A DNA stretch of 64,000 bases, taken from the NCBI GenBank assembly GCA_937982665.1, contig CALJLD010000244.1:1-64000 (forward strand), in the 5' to 3' direction. A program made the position numbers and the translations under genes. Positions 18,601 through 27,032 of this stretch are shown here, one piece after another. Under the pieces are notes generated by a model that was not told where the DNA came from, searched no databases, and was given only the letters and a program-made list of their open reading frames with translations. Numbering within the stretch: position 1 is the first letter of the stretch; every line of letters starts with the position of its first letter. The stretch comes from an uncultured Planctomycetales bacterium. GTDB lineage: Bacteria; Planctomycetota; Planctomycetia; Pirellulales; S012-138.

Positions 18601-20203
18601 TCTGTGCGTCGCCAAGACCAAGCTGGGAAACAGCCTCCGGTCCGATGACGTCGCGGAATACGATCGTGCCCTTGAGGTTTTCAATAGCGCGGTCACATTG
18701 TGCGAAACAGCGCTTGTTGAGCATGAATCCAGTGACCGGCTGACGTCAGATCTGGTGATCTGCAAGTTCAACCTGGCCAACCAGCTTGAGTTTCAACAAC
18801 AACTGCCCGAGGCAATTACTCAGTACAAGCAGATTCTGGAAATCGCTGAAACGCAAACACGCCCGAACACAGGCGTCGTCGGATTCGCGCTGCGCCAACT
18901 CGCCAGCATCTACGACACGACAGCCGAGACCCGAAGCCAAGCAGGCAACATCCCAGCGGCAATCGCCAGCCTCACAACAGCGAACGACTATAAACGGCAA
19001 CTCATCGCCGCAGGCGATACCGACCGCGTAATCAAATTGTCGCTGTGGAGTTCCGAAGTCAGGATCGGCAGATGCTACGAACAAACGCGCGAACTCGACA
19101 AGGCTCATGCGCAATACGAAACTGCCATCGAGATGGCGAAGGAACTCGTGGAGGAGGGCGAGTCAGATAAGGTGGCTCAAGACAACCTTTCGCTGTCCTA
19201 CACTAATCTTGGCCACGTGCAGATTGATCAAGGCAAACTCAACGCCGCGCTGGCGACATTTGAACTCTGCCTGGCGGTGAACGAGAAGATTGCCGACGAT
19301 CATCCCGACGACGCGGACGCTCAAAGGGAAGTCAGCTACGCCCTTCTGCGGCTGGGCGAGATCAGTGCTCAGTTGGAAAATCACGAGACGGCCATCTCCT
19401 GGTTCCAGCGCGGCTGCGAGATCCGCACGAAGTTGCTGGAACTCGACAAGACCAATCCGGACCGAGTTCACGATCTGATCGTTGGCAAGACCAACCTCGG
19501 CCTCAGTCAGATCGCCATCTCTCAAAATGAGGCGGCGCTGGAGACTTTTGAAAGTGCCATCACACTTTGCGTTGAGACGTTAGCCGTGCATGATTCCTTC
19601 GGCCAAATGCAGTCAGACCTGGTCATGTCGGCCGGCAATGCCGGCAAAACACACTTTGCACAGGGCGAGTGGGACGCGGCAATCGTCAACTACGAACAAG
19701 CGATCAAAACGCTTGAAGCTCAAAGTCAGCCCTTCGCGCCAGGGATCGCGCAGTTGCAAAATCAGCTGCAACAATGCGAGCAGATTGCTCAGCTCATTGC
19801 CGATTGGGAGCAGCTTACCGCCCTTCCGGAAGAGAACCAGTTGAGTTTGCTCTACTACCGCGTGCGAGAGTTGATCCGTGCGAGCAACCTCGAAGACGCA
19901 AAGCAAACGCTCGATCACTGGAATGGGCTCGCACCCGATGATGCCGACCAACTGTACAATCTTGCGTGTGGCTACGGCATCTTCCTCACCGCGCTTGAGC
20001 AACCGCAAGACCTTGATGAAGAAGTTCTGACGAAGTTCCGCACCGAATGCAAAGAGCAAGCGTTGATCGCCCTCAAAGCTGCAGTGGCCGCCGGGTTCAA
20101 CGATCTTGCTCACATGTCGGAAGACGCGGACTTGGAAGCTTTGCGTGATGAAGAGGAATTCAAAACCCTCATTGGAAATTCGCCCTCACTCACCCAACGT
20201 TGA
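15677..20203 (+). CDS. Giant Ser/Thr protein kinase with TPR tail
   Basis: Membrane-anchored Hanks-type kinase of 1508 residues. An N-terminal Pro/Glu-rich stretch precedes the kinase domain at about residues 128-433: glycine loop ARGGLGEVYVA, catalytic Lys in VALKEI, catalytic loop HRDLKPANIM, DWG in place of DFG (VVDWGLAK) and GTPAYMPPEQ. One membrane helix lies at about 455-478 (ASVLLVSLVGLIIATAVV), followed by a short coiled coil. About 1000 residues of TPR repeats follow, recognisable as IGDIHLTNHRWEQAL, 'KIGECHEALGDLDAAVAEFE' and similar. The TPR part presumably scaffolds substrates or senses signals. ATG 15677 is preferred to the TTG three bases earlier. Confidence 0.93.
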   Translation: MDNHPQKPDVEPQQPHEAEPGSSPTPAEIDAICNRFEQQWQSGAAPSISAFIPAWEKSARSQLLQELILVDIEYRRKLGEAIDYDSYYEILPDEDWLRQRMSPDLTLSRASSLEDTHITAAEHSSVRFDVLHSHARGGLGEVYVAKDRELGRQVALKEIQPRFAADQECRARFLMEARVTGNLEHPGIIPIYSLGQHKDGRPYYAMRFVRGENLAEATARFHRAEDSPASTDEANPSLVHRDYESVEFRKLLGHFIDVCNALEYAHSQGILHRDLKPANIMLGAYGETLVVDWGLAKLADKDGGEEIATAVRANKEDQPLATHQGAALGTPAYMPPEQASGNLAELGPASDIYALGATLYFLLVGKPPVGGTSLEEVLENVKQGRIRPPRTIVASVPKQLQAICNKALSKRPADRYVSCRALADDIERYLAGDPVEAFLGPLSLRLRRWGRRHRTLVTSAASVLLVSLVGLIIATAVVSQKNRSLTALTISLNNSNQALVTANEQERIAKEQAEQNAQVAEAQSNLALATLTSVVGDFQESLANTSGGAAIRRRLLNTAITHLSQIAQEYVEKTTYDLRTAHALIELGEVVERFGADSSLANEDKKSSMTLASAFYNRAHEIAITAAEEQPDDWNVIKVQSVVHQKIGNAALVQGNVEEAYPALLESLSLMEQIPREQWDGSNYKRNETIVRLHIGKALLAMGRLADAEDEFNRALEAALEIDDVGDESSKAHHSVAMALEAIGDIHLTNHRWEQALTTFNEMRRRLELVLEFDRLDAEARRHLALAIDKIGDTHRRMDDFSSALKAYEDAFNIKRNLADADDSDYMLQRDLSISHNKIGECHEALGDLDAAVAEFEVAKETSERLSESDVSNLLAQSDLSVCFGNIGRIQFKRNNFQAARSSFEAALAIDEVLAANQDENAETQRSLSYTMIKLGETSTELQENRAAVTWFQRAADLREKILAIDNHNPEAVHDLCVAKTKLGNSLRSDDVAEYDRALEVFNSAVTLCETALVEHESSDRLTSDLVICKFNLANQLEFQQQLPEAITQYKQILEIAETQTRPNTGVVGFALRQLASIYDTTAETRSQAGNIPAAIASLTTANDYKRQLIAAGDTDRVIKLSLWSSEVRIGRCYEQTRELDKAHAQYETAIEMAKELVEEGESDKVAQDNLSLSYTNLGHVQIDQGKLNAALATFELCLAVNEKIADDHPDDADAQREVSYALLRLGEISAQLENHETAISWFQRGCEIRTKLLELDKTNPDRVHDLIVGKTNLGLSQIAISQNEAALETFESAITLCVETLAVHDSFGQMQSDLVMSAGNAGKTHFAQGEWDAAIVNYEQAIKTLEAQSQPFAPGIAQLQNQLQQCEQIAQLIADWEQLTALPEENQLSLLYYRVRELIRASNLEDAKQTLDHWNGLAPDDADQLYNLACGYGIFLTALEQPQDLDEEVLTKFRTECKEQALIALKAAVAAGFNDLAHMSEDADLEALRDEEEFKTLIGNSPSLTQR

Positions 20204-20217
20204 CAGGCTGGACCGGA

Positions 20218-20943
20218 ATGACCCCCCAACAAGCACTCGCTGATCTCAACCGACTGGGCACAGCCCAGAATCGCAAAGTGTACGCGCGGCATGGCGTGGG
20301 CGAAAAGATGTTTGGCGTCAGCTATGCCAACCAGAACGCGCTCGCCAAGAAGATCAAAACGGATCACGAGCTTGCGCTGGAACTTTGGAATTCCGAAAAC
20401 CATGACGCCAGAGTCTTGGCCACAATGATTGCCGACGCCGACAACGTGACCGCCGGCCAAATCAACGAATGGGCCAAGGCGATGGACAACTATGTCCTGA
20501 CAGACGCCCTGACGTCCTTCGTCGCCAAGACCCGGTTCGCACAAGCCAAGGCGGATCAATGGGCCAAGGACCGCAAGGAATTCAAAAGCGCCGGCGGCTG
20601 GGCGCTGGTCACGCACCTGGCCCGGAACGAAGCCAATGAATTGCCGGACGAATACTTTGAGACCCGGCTTGCCGAGATCGAGAAGCAGATCCACAATCGC
20701 CCAAACCGCACAAGATACGCGATGAATCTCGCGCTGATCGGCATCGGAATTCGCAACGCCAAACTCCGCAAACAGGCCGAAAGCGCCGCGAAGCGAATCG
20801 GACCGGTTGAAGTCGATCACGGCGAGACCGGTTGCAAGACTCCTGACGCCGTCTCTTACATCGCCAACGCCTGGCAGCGCAAGAAGGCGAGTAAGCCACC
20901 AAAGAAGAAAGCGCCAGCCAAACGCCGCAAGCCCACTGCATAG
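20218..20943 (+). CDS. DNA alkylation repair (AlkD-like HEAT-repeat) protein
   Basis: A 241-residue all-helical protein with the AlkD-family N-terminal pattern (NRKVYARHGVGEKMFGVSYA, LWNSENHDARVLATMIAD, WALVTHLARNE). AlkD proteins are HEAT-repeat glycosylases acting on alkylated bases. The Lys/Arg-rich tail (KKKAPAKRRKP) suits DNA binding. It starts 14 bp after the kinase stop, so the two may be co-transcribed. A TTG at 20200 overlapping that stop would add six residues. Confidence 0.85.
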   Translation: MTPQQALADLNRLGTAQNRKVYARHGVGEKMFGVSYANQNALAKKIKTDHELALELWNSENHDARVLATMIADADNVTAGQINEWAKAMDNYVLTDALTSFVAKTRFAQAKADQWAKDRKEFKSAGGWALVTHLARNEANELPDEYFETRLAEIEKQIHNRPNRTRYAMNLALIGIGIRNAKLRKQAESAAKRIGPVEVDHGETGCKTPDAVSYIANAWQRKKASKPPKKKAPAKRRKPTA

Positions 20944-21326
20944 TAAGTCCGAGCGGAGAGCGACGTCGCAGAGCGATGCCTCGCTTTGCTGTGTATCTAT
21001 TCAATTTCCAAAGAGCGAAACAGCAGGTTCGCTCAAAAGCTGCGCAGCCTGCAAGGCGAGTTTTGAAGAATTCCTGGCAACCCAAATCAGCCCTGTTGAC
21101 TGGAGTGAGCATTGGGCCGAACACCCGGGGGGTTGATTTTTCAGATTACCAGGGGGCGCACGGCCGGAATGCATGGTGCGACTTTCATCTGAAATGCCAG
21201 GAGATTTGCGCGCGCTTTTTGGAGATGTTTTTGTCACTGGACACTTGGGTGATTTCTTGCGCGAGCGGAGGACAATTCGCGATCGATTTTTGGTTGGCAG
21301 GCTCTTTGTCTTGCAGGCTCTTTGCC
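20944..21326. other. Intergenic region with weak hairpin
   Basis: No credible gene. A hairpin with arms 20968-20976 and 20981-20989 (GCAGAGCGA / TCGCTTTGC, one mismatch) lies 25 bp after the AlkD-like gene and could stop its transcription, though no T-run follows. Confidence 0.35.
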
Positions 21327-22007
21327 TCACTCGGTCAGACTTGCGATCAGGTCAGGGCTGCCAATGATGTCGACCGCCGCGTCACGGTCGTCAAAGTTAC
21401 CGGTCACGCGCAACACGGCATCACCCAGCGGAACCAATTGCCGCAATAACTCAAGCCAATTCAAGTTAGCGGAGGCGGTTCCTTTGGCTTCGGGAAACGC
21501 ACAGCGGAACAGAGATTGCATCGCCGTTGGCGAATCAATGTCTTCGCGCTCGCTCCAGATCAGCGTGCATGACTGGCTGGTTCTGGCGACTTGAATAGCT
21601 TCAAGCAGTGCGCGTTCCGTAACTTCAACAACTCCCGCGAAGCGAACCCCTTCTGCCGAGGTGAATGCGACTTCCTCGCTGGCGCGGCTTGCACCGGGCT
21701 GGGAAAGCATGCTTTCAAAAGCTGTCCACAACTTCTTGTGTCGCACGATGCGGTTGTCCGGCTGCCACGGACCGTGCGCTGCAAAGAGCCAGAAGCGACG
21801 TTGCGGCTTCCGCTCGCGCAACAATTCTATCGCCCTTTCCGCGCACGCCGCTGAGAGTTCACCTAGCGATATTGAAAAGTCATCGCGCTGCGCCTCAATC
21901 GTGTGCGCCGCCATTTCAACTCGCTCGATTGGACAGCGGTTGAAATTGAGCGACTGATTGACAGCAAACAAGTCCGGCGACGTGAATGAGTGCGTGTTGA
22001 TGGTCAC
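21327..22007 (-). CDS. Hypothetical protein (226 aa)
   Basis: Family not recognised. Soluble, no signal peptide, starts at GTG 22007. The middle contains alternating strands and helices (FWLFAAHGPWQPDN, GVVEVTERALLEAIQVARTS, CTLIWSERED), suggesting an alpha/beta fold. It follows the GNAT acetyltransferase gene by about 120 bp on the same strand. Confidence 0.6.
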   Translation of the reverse strand: MTINTHSFTSPDLFAVNQSLNFNRCPIERVEMAAHTIEAQRDDFSISLGELSAACAERAIELLRERKPQRRFWLFAAHGPWQPDNRIVRHKKLWTAFESMLSQPGASRASEEVAFTSAEGVRFAGVVEVTERALLEAIQVARTSQSCTLIWSEREDIDSPTAMQSLFRCAFPEAKGTASANLNWLELLRQLVPLGDAVLRVTGNFDDRDAAVDIIGSPDLIASLTE

Positions 22008-22125
22008 AGTGCCTTGCCCGTTCGTCTGAATTCTCGTCGCCTGGCGTTATCTATCTGCGGCGATGAGACGCAAAGTTGGCGCGAACTTCTTGGGAGTACC
22101 TTACGCGATGGAAGCTTCTCACCAA

Positions 22126-22638
22126 CTAAGCGAAGCCATGCCGTTCGTAGAATCGTACGGCAGTGGTCCAGGCGGTATGCGTCTGTGCGAAAAGTTCGCG
22201 GGCACCGGCGCGCCAATGCGGGCTTTCCCAGAGAGAGTTTTCCACGTGCGCGAGCAGTAGCGTGGCGATGCCGCGCGATTGGAATTGTGGCGCGACGGCG
22301 AGCCAATGGATCGACGGTGCGGAGTTTTCCGAAGAGCCTCGCAAGGCCAGACCAATGACGCCGGCGGTAACGGGGCTTTGCGATTTCACAACTTCCTCGG
22401 CAAACCACAATCGCTCCGGACTCCACCACCAACGCTTGAGAAACTCTCGCTCAAAATTTTGCCGGACCCAAGGACGATTGCCGCGATGCAAGCCGGCGAA
22501 CGCGGCGTTGCGCACTTCCAGCCAACGCGCGATGTCCGCTTCGTCCCGGTAATTGCGGACACGAATGCCAGTGACTTCATGCGGCGTAGGCGGCGCAAGA
22601 AGTTGCTTGCGAAGTTCGATGACCGGCAACGTTTGCAT
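22126..22638 (-). CDS. GNAT family N-acetyltransferase
   Basis: A 170-residue acetyl-CoA-dependent acetyltransferase. The acetyl-CoA pyrophosphate loop is QSRGIATLL within IHWLAVAPQFQSRGIATLLL. The C-terminal AVRFYERHGF is the classic final strand and helix of the fold. The acceptor cannot be predicted. Confidence 0.85.
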   Translation of the reverse strand: MQTLPVIELRKQLLAPPTPHEVTGIRVRNYRDEADIARWLEVRNAAFAGLHRGNRPWVRQNFEREFLKRWWWSPERLWFAEEVVKSQSPVTAGVIGLALRGSSENSAPSIHWLAVAPQFQSRGIATLLLAHVENSLWESPHWRAGARELFAQTHTAWTTAVRFYERHGFA

Positions 22639-22662
22639 GGATTTTGAACTGAGTGATTGATC

Positions 22663-23010
22663 CTATTCGTTTGGTGAATCTCTCATAGCGCGAAGCGCGG
22701 CACTGGTCAATTCATACGCATGAGATATTTCGGAGTCATCCGGACCGTTCACGTCCCAGGCATCTATTGCTTGGCTAAGTTTGTGTAGCGATTCGCTCGC
22801 CGGAGAGCCAAGTTGCCTGGCAACATAATCGACATCCGTTGAAGCTTCCAATGCGTCAGACAGCCCCGTATCATCAAAAACCTGGCAAACAACTTCCGAC
22901 AAGTAACCCAATAGCCCCGGTTTCTTCTTCACTTCCGCTGCGCGCAGCTTATCTAGGTACTCGACAAAGTACGCCAAACTCTCAAGTAAGTTGTCCGCGA
23001 GAATCCGCAT
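22663..23010 (-). CDS. Hypothetical protein (115 aa)
   Basis: Small acidic, helical protein of unknown family, ATG start at 23010. It lies 24 bp upstream of the GNAT gene on the same strand and may share its transcript. A helical acidic small protein of this kind can be an immunity-type protein, but nothing specific supports that. Confidence 0.55.
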   Translation of the reverse strand: MRILADNLLESLAYFVEYLDKLRAAEVKKKPGLLGYLSEVVCQVFDDTGLSDALEASTDVDYVARQLGSPASESLHKLSQAIDAWDVNGPDDSEISHAYELTSAALRAMRDSPNE

Positions 23011-23094
23011 CGTGATCGGTGGCCAATCTCATGCTGGCGACTATCGTGTAAGTCGCCTTCTTTTCGGAGCGAAGTCAAACAAAGGATCTCACCT

Positions 23095-23340
23095 ATGCCG
23101 GGTCCGTTTGAATTGCTGATCCTGGGAGTGTTTGGCATCCTCTTGCTTGGCGGGCTTGTGATTGGGCTCTGGCTTGCGCTGCGTAAGCGCCCGAATCAAG
23201 GCGAGAGTCCGTTCCTGGAACGCCCGACTGTACCGCCCCCACCTGTTTCGCAGTTGTGCGAGCAATGTGGCCAGCCGTTGGAGCAGAAAACGCAAAGTTG
23301 CCCAAGTTGCGGCCAACCATCGCAGCAAGCGACTAGCTGA
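23095..23340 (+). CDS. Small membrane protein with zinc ribbon
   Basis: An 81-residue protein: one N-terminal membrane helix (LLILGVFGILLLGGLVIGLW), a Pro-rich linker and a C-terminal zinc ribbon with two Cys-x2-Cys knuckles (CEQCGQPL and CPSCGQP). AAGGAT upstream of ATG 23095 is a usable ribosome-binding site. It is divergent from the 115-aa hypothetical gene and convergent with floA. Confidence 0.75.
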   Translation: MPGPFELLILGVFGILLLGGLVIGLWLALRKRPNQGESPFLERPTVPPPPVSQLCEQCGQPLEQKTQSCPSCGQPSQQATS

Positions 23341-23417
23341 AGATTGTCGCGCCGATCTGAAGCCGCAGAAACTCAGGCCGCGCGCAAATTCACGCGGCAA
23401 CAATCCACACAAATTCG

Positions 23418-24395
23418 CTATACAACCGGACCGCTGCCGGGGCCGTTTGCTTCGTGGCCGCCGCCACCAACGTTGGATTGAAGATTGCCTTCACGGAAGG
23501 CGGAAGCCATGGCCAGCGGGACTTCGGCTTCGGCCAAGACAACGCGAGCGCGGTTTTGCTGGACCTTGGCCCGCATCTCTTGCTCTTGGGCGGTAGCTTG
23601 CGCGCGACGTTCTTCAGCATTCGCCCGTGCGACGCGTGTATCGGCTTCCGCCTGATCGGCCTTCAAACGCGCGCCGATGTTCTCGCCAATTTCAACATCG
23701 GCGATATCGATTGAGACGATCGCAAAGGCCGTTTGAGCATCCAACCCTCGGGCAAGCACCGCTTTGGAGATCACGTCCGGATTCTCCATCACGTCTTTAT
23801 GATCGTGGGCGGAACCGCAGGCGGTGATGATGCCTTCGCCGACGCGGGCGATGACGGTCTCCTCCGTAGCGCCGCCGATGAGCTGTGAGATATTGGTTCG
23901 CACGGTCACTCGCGCGCGAATCTTGAGTTCGACGCCGTCCTTGGCAATCGCGGAAAGGAAAGACTTCTGCGAGCGCTTGGGATCAGGGCAATCGATGACT
24001 TTGGGATGAACGCTGGTTTGCACGGCGTCCAAGACGTCACGGCCGGCCAGGTCAATCGCCGCGGCGCGATCAAAGTCCAAATCGATATCGGCGCGATGCG
24101 CCGCGATGATGGCTTTGACGACCCCTAACACGGAACCGCCGGCGAGATAATGGGCCTCCAGCCGGGCTGTGTTGATGTTGGGAATGGCCGCTTGCACCGA
24201 CATGATGCGGGCACGGACGATGAGTTGGGCATCAACCTGGCGCAGGCTCATCCCAATCAGCGTAAACATGCCAACGCGGGCATTAGACATATAGGCCGTG
24301 AACCACAAGCTGCCATACTTGAAGAGAATGAACAGCAGGATGAGCAGGACGACACCGCCGACCCCGATCAAGATGTAGAACCCGTAGTCGCCCAT
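23418..24395 (-). CDS. floA: Flotillin-like protein FloA
   Basis: A 325-residue SPFH/band-7 protein of the FloA (UPF0365) family. An N-terminal membrane hairpin (YILIGVGGVVLLILLFILFK) is followed by the SPFH domain and an Ala/Glu/Arg-rich coiled coil (RVARANAEERRAQATAQEQE). FloA scaffolds functional membrane microdomains in other bacteria. ATG 24395 matches the family N-terminus; the frame upstream adds 13 unlikely residues. Confidence 0.93.
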   Translation of the reverse strand: MGDYGFYILIGVGGVVLLILLFILFKYGSLWFTAYMSNARVGMFTLIGMSLRQVDAQLIVRARIMSVQAAIPNINTARLEAHYLAGGSVLGVVKAIIAAHRADIDLDFDRAAAIDLAGRDVLDAVQTSVHPKVIDCPDPKRSQKSFLSAIAKDGVELKIRARVTVRTNISQLIGGATEETVIARVGEGIITACGSAHDHKDVMENPDVISKAVLARGLDAQTAFAIVSIDIADVEIGENIGARLKADQAEADTRVARANAEERRAQATAQEQEMRAKVQQNRARVVLAEAEVPLAMASAFREGNLQSNVGGGGHEANGPGSGPVV

Positions 24396-24615
24396 CAAAC
24401 AACTCCGTCGGAAAACAACTCCGTCGACTGGCAAAAAGCTAGACTGTCGCGCAAAGTGAGGGTAATCCTCAACTTCGCACGATAGCTATCGCGCGAATGC
24501 CCCATATGGTAGCAGGCAGTCGCAGGATTGGAAGCGAATCAGCGGCGGTGGGGCTGAGTAAAACGTGCCTTTAGAGCGAACCGGGCAACGCGGCGAAAGC
24601 GACGCGGAGCAGCGG

Positions 24616-24828
24616 CTAGGCGACACCGCGGTCTTTCAGCATCTCGCTGATGGGAGCCAGGCGCGGCAGCAGCTCAACGCGGATTTGGCCAAAGCCGGAG
24701 TTCTCAAGATAGTCGGCAAAGTCCTCCGCGTCGCGCTTGGAATCGAACCAGCGCTCGACAGTTTGCCGCTTTCGCGCAGCAAATACGGCCCAACGTTCGC
24801 CGCCAGAGATTGAAGTTGCCGGATGCAT
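24616..24828 (-). CDS. Small hypothetical protein (70 aa)
   Basis: Starts at ATG 24828. The core RWAVFAARKRQTVERWFDSK followed by 'RDAEDFADYLENSGFGQIRVE' has the beta-beta-alpha-beta look of a small folded domain. No family assigned. Confidence 0.5.
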   Translation of the reverse strand: MHPATSISGGERWAVFAARKRQTVERWFDSKRDAEDFADYLENSGFGQIRVELLPRLAPISEMLKDRGVA

Positions 24829-25255
24829 ACCGCAGTCTCGCGTCCTTGAAATCGCCTACGGTATTCTTCGTTTTTGCGGAGATTCAGGAAACGTCAATCG
24901 GCCGGAATTCCGCGTGCGGCATCAATTTAGGTAAGGCAAGTAACGATTGCGGCAAGTTTTCTGTTAATAGTCAATTACGTCGAGCGAATACCCGGCCGAA
25001 GGCGGCAAAATCCTTGCCGGGGGTGGCCATCCTTGCGATCGCCGGATTCTGGCCAATTGTCGCCTGAACCGTTGCCGCTAAGATTCCCGCAGAGAGGGAG
25101 TTACGTCGCATACCCGGAAATCCAGGAATATCCGCCGGGACGAGCGGGTCTATTAGGAAGAGTCAGCGGGCGATAGCTTGCTGGCGAACCCCGCGACGAA
25201 TGGACACGATAAGAGCGCGACAGAGAAAGAGGACATAGGAGTCTGAAGAGGAGCC
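24829..25255. other. Intergenic region upstream of the Tat-type protein gene
   Basis: No gene or clear repeat seen. A GAAGAGGAG ribosome-binding site lies directly before ATG 25256. Confidence 0.4.
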
Positions 25256-26194
25256 ATGGAACACAACCGCCGACGATTCTTACGGAAGTTTGCAGGCGCC
25301 GGAGCTTCGGTCGTCTTCGGCGGAGCCTTAATTGGAGGGCGATTTGTCCAACAGGCTCATGCTCGCAGCCGACTTGCACAGAATCTGGTGGACGAAGCGA
25401 CACCGATTCTCACAGAGCAAGCGCACCAAGAGTTGCGGTCAATCCCGGAAGCTTGTCGCGAGCAGATCCGCTTGAAGTTCCACGAAGCCTGTTTGAACGT
25501 CACGTCGTTTGTGACAAAGATCTGTTCGACAGAGTTTCAAGACCGGCTGGAAGCGCTTGCCGATGACCGCGCCAAAGAGCGCTTGTTTATTGTGACCTTT
25601 GGTGAGAAAGTTGTGCCGCATGCGGAAGTCGTTCGCTGGGTGCGGACGATTGCCGAAGAGACATCGGCGGAACTTCGCGCCAATTGGGAAGACAGTAGCA
25701 AGCAACTTGCCCGGAAGTGGACGCTGTCTCTCAAGAGCTTTGAGGAAGGGGTCTCCGCGGAACCGTTCCTGGCAGAGATGGACGAGACGATTCGTCGCGG
25801 CATCGAGAGTTCGCGGCAGTTGTCCTACTCGCTGGCCGGGCAAACGCCGCTGCTGTTTGCCGAAGGTATGCAAAGTTCAACCGGCGTCGAAGAGGCTGCC
25901 CTGCTTCGCTTGAACGTTCGCGGTTTTGCAGGTGAAGCCCCCGAGTTTGTTCCTGTCTTTGTTTGGAACGCGCTTTCTGACGTCTACTCGTTCTTCACAG
26001 GCGCCGCTTACGATGATCCGGCCGTTTATCGTCGGGCAATTTCAGAGCGTCTGGCGCTATTGGGAAATCGCGTCGGCTCCGAATTTGAATCCGAGGTTCG
26101 CCGTCGCCTGGCGGATTTGCACACCTGGCAGGAACAGGCCGTGATGGCGGCCGCGGAAAGCCGGGCGGAAGCACTCATCCCCACTTTCATCTAA
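25256..26194 (+). CDS. Hypothetical exported protein with Tat-like signal
   Basis: A 312-residue protein with an N-terminal RRRFLRKFAGAGASVVFGGA, which fits a twin-arginine signal (RR-x-FLR-K) followed by a hydrophobic segment. The rest is strongly helical and Glu/Arg/Ala-rich with no recognised catalytic motif. GAGGAG six bases before the ATG supports the start. The lipoprotein gene follows 15 bp downstream, so the two probably form an operon. Confidence 0.68.
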   Translation: MEHNRRRFLRKFAGAGASVVFGGALIGGRFVQQAHARSRLAQNLVDEATPILTEQAHQELRSIPEACREQIRLKFHEACLNVTSFVTKICSTEFQDRLEALADDRAKERLFIVTFGEKVVPHAEVVRWVRTIAEETSAELRANWEDSSKQLARKWTLSLKSFEEGVSAEPFLAEMDETIRRGIESSRQLSYSLAGQTPLLFAEGMQSSTGVEEAALLRLNVRGFAGEAPEFVPVFVWNALSDVYSFFTGAAYDDPAVYRRAISERLALLGNRVGSEFESEVRRRLADLHTWQEQAVMAAAESRAEALIPTFI

Positions 26195-26209
26195 GGACGA
26201 CGAGGACAC

Positions 26210-26542
26210 ATGTCTGGACGGATACAGTACTTCATGCTTCAACCAAACTGGCTGCGCAAGTTGCTGCCGATGGTTGTCGCTTGCTTGATTCTCGCTGGCT
26301 GCAATAACCGTCCGGAGCCAATTGAAGTCGCTACAGGAAGTCCGGCTGAGATCTTTCGGGCCGAACAGCACAACGCCGAGACTCCGCACGGTCAGATTGA
26401 CATGTCGACGGTCGAAGACGCGGGCGATTGGATTGTGCGATATCGAACAACCAGCGGCGAGTTGTTTGAGGTTGAGATGGAGACTGCCGCTGACGGCACA
26501 CACCGCTGGATCAATCTGAGGGCTGTGCCGGAGCCAGAATAA
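26210..26542 (+). CDS. Small lipoprotein
   Basis: A 110-residue protein with a lipoprotein signal: a hydrophobic stretch ending in the lipobox LAGC (Cys31 from ATG 26210). The mature part is acidic and about 80 residues long with no known domain. ATG 26234 would give a shorter, more conventional signal peptide. It lies 15 bp after the Tat-type protein gene. Confidence 0.7.
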   Translation: MSGRIQYFMLQPNWLRKLLPMVVACLILAGCNNRPEPIEVATGSPAEIFRAEQHNAETPHGQIDMSTVEDAGDWIVRYRTTSGELFEVEMETAADGTHRWINLRAVPEPE

Positions 26543-26619
26543 GCTGGCAATGCAGTGTTATTCAAAGGCTGATAGCACGCGCTGATTTAAGCATGCGGTG
26601 TGAGCCTGACCGCACTCTT

Positions 26620-26691
26620 CGTCACCCCCGCGCAGTCGACAATCCACCATGATGTGGTTCCTTGGATTCGTCGCTTCCGCGGGAATGACGG
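26620..26691. repeat. Decayed REP-like doublet
   Basis: Arms GTCACCCCCGCGCAG...AATCC and TTGGATTCG...GCGGGAATGACGG match the 11172-11244 element with several substitutions. It lies between the convergent lipoprotein gene and csrA, as the intact copy lies between convergent genes. Confidence 0.5.
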
Positions 26692-26704
26692 AAAGTCGCC
26701 TGGT

Positions 26705-27019
26705 CTAGGGGTCGCAGTCTGCGTGAATCTTCGCTCTGCGAGTATCGCCCATGTTGCTTGCGGACCGCTCCGAGAGTGGCGTCTGTCGACGTCGCTCGGC
26801 TGCTGCTTCCATCAGGCGTCGTTGCTTTGTGCGACGATCGTTCGATGTGTCCGAAGCGGGCTTATCGTTCTGGCGGGGCAACTCCGCACGAAGGATGCGG
26901 AATGAATCGGGAGCTTGAATTCCAAGCTTCATCCGCTGCCCCTGAACTTCGATAACGGTGATCGTGATCTGGTCACCGATGTTGATTTGTTCGCCAACTT
27001 TGCGGGTCAAGACAAGCAT
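26705..27019 (-). CDS. csrA: Carbon storage regulator CsrA with long C-terminal tail
   Basis: RNA-binding global post-transcriptional regulator. Residues 1-50 are canonical (MLVLTRKVGEQINIGDQITI, 'VIEVQGQRMKLGIQAP'), with the conserved N-terminal strand and the RNA-contacting Arg/Leu residues. The protein is 104 aa, against about 60 for typical CsrA. The extra 45 residues are Arg/Ser/Asp-rich and probably disordered, perhaps extending RNA or protein contacts. Its leader contains a perfect AAGGAGG with two GGA triplets, the core recognition site of CsrA, so autoregulation is plausible. Confidence 0.93.
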   Translation of the reverse strand: MLVLTRKVGEQINIGDQITITVIEVQGQRMKLGIQAPDSFRILRAELPRQNDKPASDTSNDRRTKQRRLMEAAAERRRQTPLSERSASNMGDTRRAKIHADCDP

Positions 27020-27025
27020 GCCAGT

Positions 27026-27032
27026 CCTCCTT
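27026..27032 (-). promoter_or_regulatory. csrA Shine-Dalgarno / possible CsrA site
   Basis: AAGGAGG then ACTGGC before ATG 27019. It is the strongest ribosome-binding site seen in the window, and its GGAGGA core overlaps the known GGA recognition element of CsrA. Confidence 0.65.
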
